A program made the translations under genes and the position numbers. A stretch of 7,751 bases of DNA from assembly GCA_018699755.1 (NCBI GenBank), contig JABIRQ010000305.1:1-7751 (forward strand). Direction: 5' to 3'. Below, piece after piece: positions 6,039 through 7,751 of the stretch; position 1 is the stretch's first letter; each line of letters starts with the position of its first letter. The notes under the pieces are model-generated. The model ran no database searches, was not told the origin of the DNA, and was given only the letters and a program-made list of their open reading frames with translations. This DNA is from Rhodospirillaceae bacterium (GTDB lineage: Bacteria > Pseudomonadota > Alphaproteobacteria > CADEGL01).

Positions 6039-6506
6039 ATGAGCAAAACAATACTCATTGTCGAAGACAACGAGCTCAATATGAAGCTCTTCAACGACGT
6101 ACTCCAAGCGCACGGTTACGAGACCATTCAGACCCGCGAGGGAATGGAGGCGCTGCGCCTGACCAAGGAGAACCGTCCCGATCTGATCCTCATGGACATC
6201 CAACTGCCCGAGGTTTCGGGTCTGGAGGTCACGAAATGGATCAAGGCCGACAAGGACATACGCGATATTCCGGTGATCGCCGTGACAGCCTTCGCGATGA
6301 AGGGCGACGAGGAGAAGATTCGCCAGGGTGGCTGCGAGGCCTATATCGCCAAGCCGATCTCGATCACGAATTTTCTCGAGACGATCAAACAGTTCCTGCA
6401 TAGCGGGTCGGCCGGCGCCCTTCGTCCGGCTTACGATCCGATAACGAAAAGGGCCGCCCACCGGGCGGCCCTTCGTCTTGTCGGGAGCGACGGATCGGCT
6501 ATTTGA
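6039..6506 (+). CDS. divK: Single-domain response regulator DivK with C-terminal extension
   Basis: DivK is a receiver-only cell-cycle regulator. In Caulobacter it is phosphorylated by DivJ, dephosphorylated by PleC, and acts through DivL and CckA to lower CtrA activity. From ATG 6039 the sequence closely follows DivK: ILIVEDNELNMKLFNDVL (5-22) with acidic Glu9 and Asp10, phospho-acceptor Asp53 in LILMDIQLPEVSGLEVTKW, Thr83 in IAVTAFAMKGDE, GGCEAYIAKPIS with Lys105, and NFLETIKQFL (111-120), where the family normally ends. Here the frame continues about 35 residues to TGA 6504-6506, giving 155 aa instead of about 120-130. The extension reads through the rpmG terminator hairpin and overlaps the rpmG stop by 8 bases. 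The in-frame ATG at 5994 adds only non-family residues. GGGAG (6020-6024) is a rather distant ribosome binding site. Confidence 0.94.
   Translation: MSKTILIVEDNELNMKLFNDVLQAHGYETIQTREGMEALRLTKENRPDLILMDIQLPEVSGLEVTKWIKADKDIRDIPVIAVTAFAMKGDEEKIRQGGCEAYIAKPISITNFLETIKQFLHSGSAGALRPAYDPITKRAAHRAALRLVGSDGSAI
6449..6473 (-). terminator. Intrinsic terminator of rpmG, lying inside the 3' end of divK
   Basis: AAGGGCCGCCC (6449-6459) and GGGCGGCCCTT (6463-6473) form a perfect 11-bp stem with a 3-base loop. Read on the minus strand the stem is followed by TTTTCG, so it fits termination of rpmG, whose stop is 26 bases away. Read on the plus strand the tail is CTTCGTCTT, weaker but possibly also active against divK transcripts. 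Confidence 0.72.
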
Positions 6507-6666
6507 TCTTCGCTTCCTTGAACATCACATGCTTGCGCGCGACCGGATCATATTTCCGCATCTCGAGCTTTTTGGTCATCGTGCGCGGATTTTTCTTGGT
6601 CACATAGTAGTAACCCGTGTCCGCGGTGCTCACGAGTCTGATCAGGACGGTGTTTGGCTTGGCCAT
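6499..6666 (-). CDS. rpmG: 50S ribosomal protein L33
   Basis: L33 is a small protein of the large ribosomal subunit near the E site. The 55-residue product runs from ATG 6666 to TAG 6499-6501, starting MAKPNTVLIRLVSTADTGYY and ending HVMFKEAKIK. It shows the L33 features: TGYYYVTKKNPR, the KLEMRKYDPVARKHV block, and high Lys/Arg content. There are no cysteines, so it is the zinc-independent type; 55 residues is the normal length. GGAGG lies 6 bases before the start (6673-6677 on the plus strand), with a clear promoter upstream and a terminator downstream, so it looks like an independent unit. It converges on divK with an 8-base overlap. Confidence 0.97.
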   Translation of the reverse strand: MAKPNTVLIRLVSTADTGYYYVTKKNPRTMTKKLEMRKYDPVARKHVMFKEAKIK

Positions 6667-6705
6667 ACGACGCCTCCGCGCGCCAGTGGACGAATTCAGC
6701 GGGCG

Positions 6706-6733
6706 AAGATAGGCCCGTCGCCGCCCCTGTCAA
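6706..6733 (-). promoter_or_regulatory. Sigma70-like promoter of rpmG
   Basis: On the minus strand TTGACA (plus positions 6728-6733), a perfect -35, is followed 16 bases later by TATCTT (6706-6711), a reasonable -10. Transcription should begin about 6697-6700, giving a leader of some 30 bases before the rpmG ATG. The -35 lies only 16 bases past the stop of the S41 protease gene. Confidence 0.68.
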
Positions 6734-6749
6734 GGGCGATGCGCGGGAA

Positions 6750-7751
6750 TCAGCGTTTTGCGACCTCGGCATGGGAGCGCGCGACGGCAAGTCGGTAGAG
6801 CGCGGAGTCGGCCAGAACGCGTTCGGCGACGTCCAAATCGACCTCCTTCGCTTCGCCATGCGGCGGGCAAGACGCGCGCAGAGCATCGGCTTCCTGCTTG
6901 TCCGGAACCGAAACGGCACGCCATTTCTGCATCAGATCGGCCTGCTCCGCTTCGCGGCGGCGGACCCGATTGATGACCTGTCCCGCGCCTTCGGTCATGC
7001 CGCTGGTGCAGACCGCCGGCATGACCCCCAGCCGGTGCAGGGTGTAGCCCGACGGCGCATGGATGCGCGACCAGGTCAGAATCAGCTCGCCCTCGTTCGG
7101 CATGCGGATCACCGTCTGCACGGTTCCCTTGCCGTAGGATGCGGTGCCGATGATGATCGCGCGGTCATGGTCCTGGAGGGCCGCCGCGACGACTTCCGAA
7201 GCCGAGGCGGTGTTGCCGTTGACCAGAATGGCGATCGGGATACCGCGGACGATATCGCCCTGCTCCGCCTCGTAAGACTGAAAGCTGTCGAAATGGCGCC
7301 CCTGGGTGCTCAGGATCGTGCCGCTGTCGAGGAACATATCCGCGACTTCAACAGCCTGGTCCAGCAAGCCGCCGGGATTGTCGCGCATGTCCAGAACCAC
7401 CCCCTTCAGGCGGCTGCCCATGGCGCTGCGCAGCTCCGCGATCGCCTTGTCGAGCTGGTGGGCCGTGTCCTGGTTGAAATGGCTGATGGCGACATAGAGG
7501 TAGTCGCCGTCCTGCCGCGCGGCGACGCTCGGCGGAATGATGCGTTGGCGCTCGATCGCGAAGGTCAGGGAGGCGTCGGACGAGGGCCGCGTCACCGTCA
7601 GATCGACATGGGTGTCGATCGGACCGCGCAGCCGGTCGACGATATCGGCCAGATCCATCCCCGCGATGGAGAAGCCGTTGACATGGGTGATCACGTCCTC
7701 GGCCTGGATGCCGGCGGCCTCCGCAGGGGTGTCCTCGATCACCGACATGAC
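6750..7751 (-). CDS. S41-family carboxy-terminal processing protease, 5' end beyond the window
   Basis: This is a periplasmic serine protease of the CtpA/Prc type, using a Ser-Lys dyad and a PDZ domain to cleave protein C-termini. The frame is open to the right edge; the Met at 7748 is inside the PDZ domain, so the N-terminus (signal peptide and helical region) is missing. Counting from that Met: PDZ about 1-70 (EDTPAEAAGIQAEDVITHVN), S41 core with YLYVAISHFNQDT (83-95), VVLDMRDNPGGLLDQAVEVA (117-136), VNGNTASASEVVA (176-188) with nucleophile Ser184, and GTASYGKGTVQT (201-212) with general base Lys207. After HAPSGYTLHRLGVMP it has a tail of about 85 residues, with Cys247 and Cys294 that could form a disulfide. 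The tail differs from standard CtpA, where the segment reads more like TPSGRSIQ-x-x-GIxPD. The stop TGA is at 6750-6752; rpmG follows from its own promoter. Confidence 0.92.
   Translation of the reverse strand, partial: VMSVIEDTPAEAAGIQAEDVITHVNGFSIAGMDLADIVDRLRGPIDTHVDLTVTRPSSDASLTFAIERQRIIPPSVAARQDGDYLYVAISHFNQDTAHQLDKAIAELRSAMGSRLKGVVLDMRDNPGGLLDQAVEVADMFLDSGTILSTQGRHFDSFQSYEAEQGDIVRGIPIAILVNGNTASASEVVAAALQDHDRAIIIGTASYGKGTVQTVIRMPNEGELILTWSRIHAPSGYTLHRLGVMPAVCTSGMTEGAGQVINRVRRREAEQADLMQKWRAVSVPDKQEADALRASCPPHGEAKEVDLDVAERVLADSALYRLAVARSHAEVAKR

Noticed and set aside
1..7751. CRISPR array, tRNA, rRNA, phage, toxin-antitoxin or defence system
   Set aside because: No spaced direct repeats, cloverleaf-like sequence or characteristic proteins were seen; the genes present are housekeeping, surface-sugar or IS-derived.

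Overview
The window looks like chromosomal DNA of a GC-rich alphaproteobacterium. The best indicators are a divK-type single-domain response regulator (a cell-cycle regulator typical of Alphaproteobacteria), a DNA polymerase IV with an N-terminal four-cysteine zinc ribbon of the kind common in that class, a cysteine-free L33 and a periplasmic S41 protease. Family calls rest on motifs read by eye; no database search was possible.

Left part (1-1896), accessory-looking: a C-rich stretch with no convincing gene (1-251); a family 2 glycosyltransferase on the minus strand (252-1295); directly against its 5' end a collapsed IS3-family insertion sequence (about 1320-1561) in which the start of orfA is joined to the end of orfB and carries a stop; then an AT-richer island (1562-1896) holding at most a decayed minus-strand reading frame.

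Middle (1897-3806): a minus-strand two-gene unit, dinB then gmhB, with overlapping stop and start codons. GmhB dephosphorylates a heptose bisphosphate on the way to LPS core heptose, which fits a nearby glycosyltransferase; dinB (translesion polymerase) has no obvious link to it.

Right part (3958-7751), conserved-looking: a secreted Sel1-repeat protein (+), converging on a ROK-family sugar kinase of the fructokinase type (-) with both stops sharing one CTAG; a divergent AT-rich regulatory gap; divK (+), converging on rpmG (-), with the terminator hairpin for rpmG lying inside the extended 3' end of divK; a clear sigma70-like promoter for rpmG; and the C-terminal two thirds or so of an S41 carboxy-terminal processing protease (-) running off the right edge. 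rpmG encodes only 55 residues and is easy to miss.

I found no CRISPR array, tRNA, rRNA, phage module or defence system, and no convincing undescribed system. The most unusual points are the compacted IS remnant beside the glycosyltransferase start, the divK extension that doubles as the rpmG terminator, and the decayed AT-rich island.
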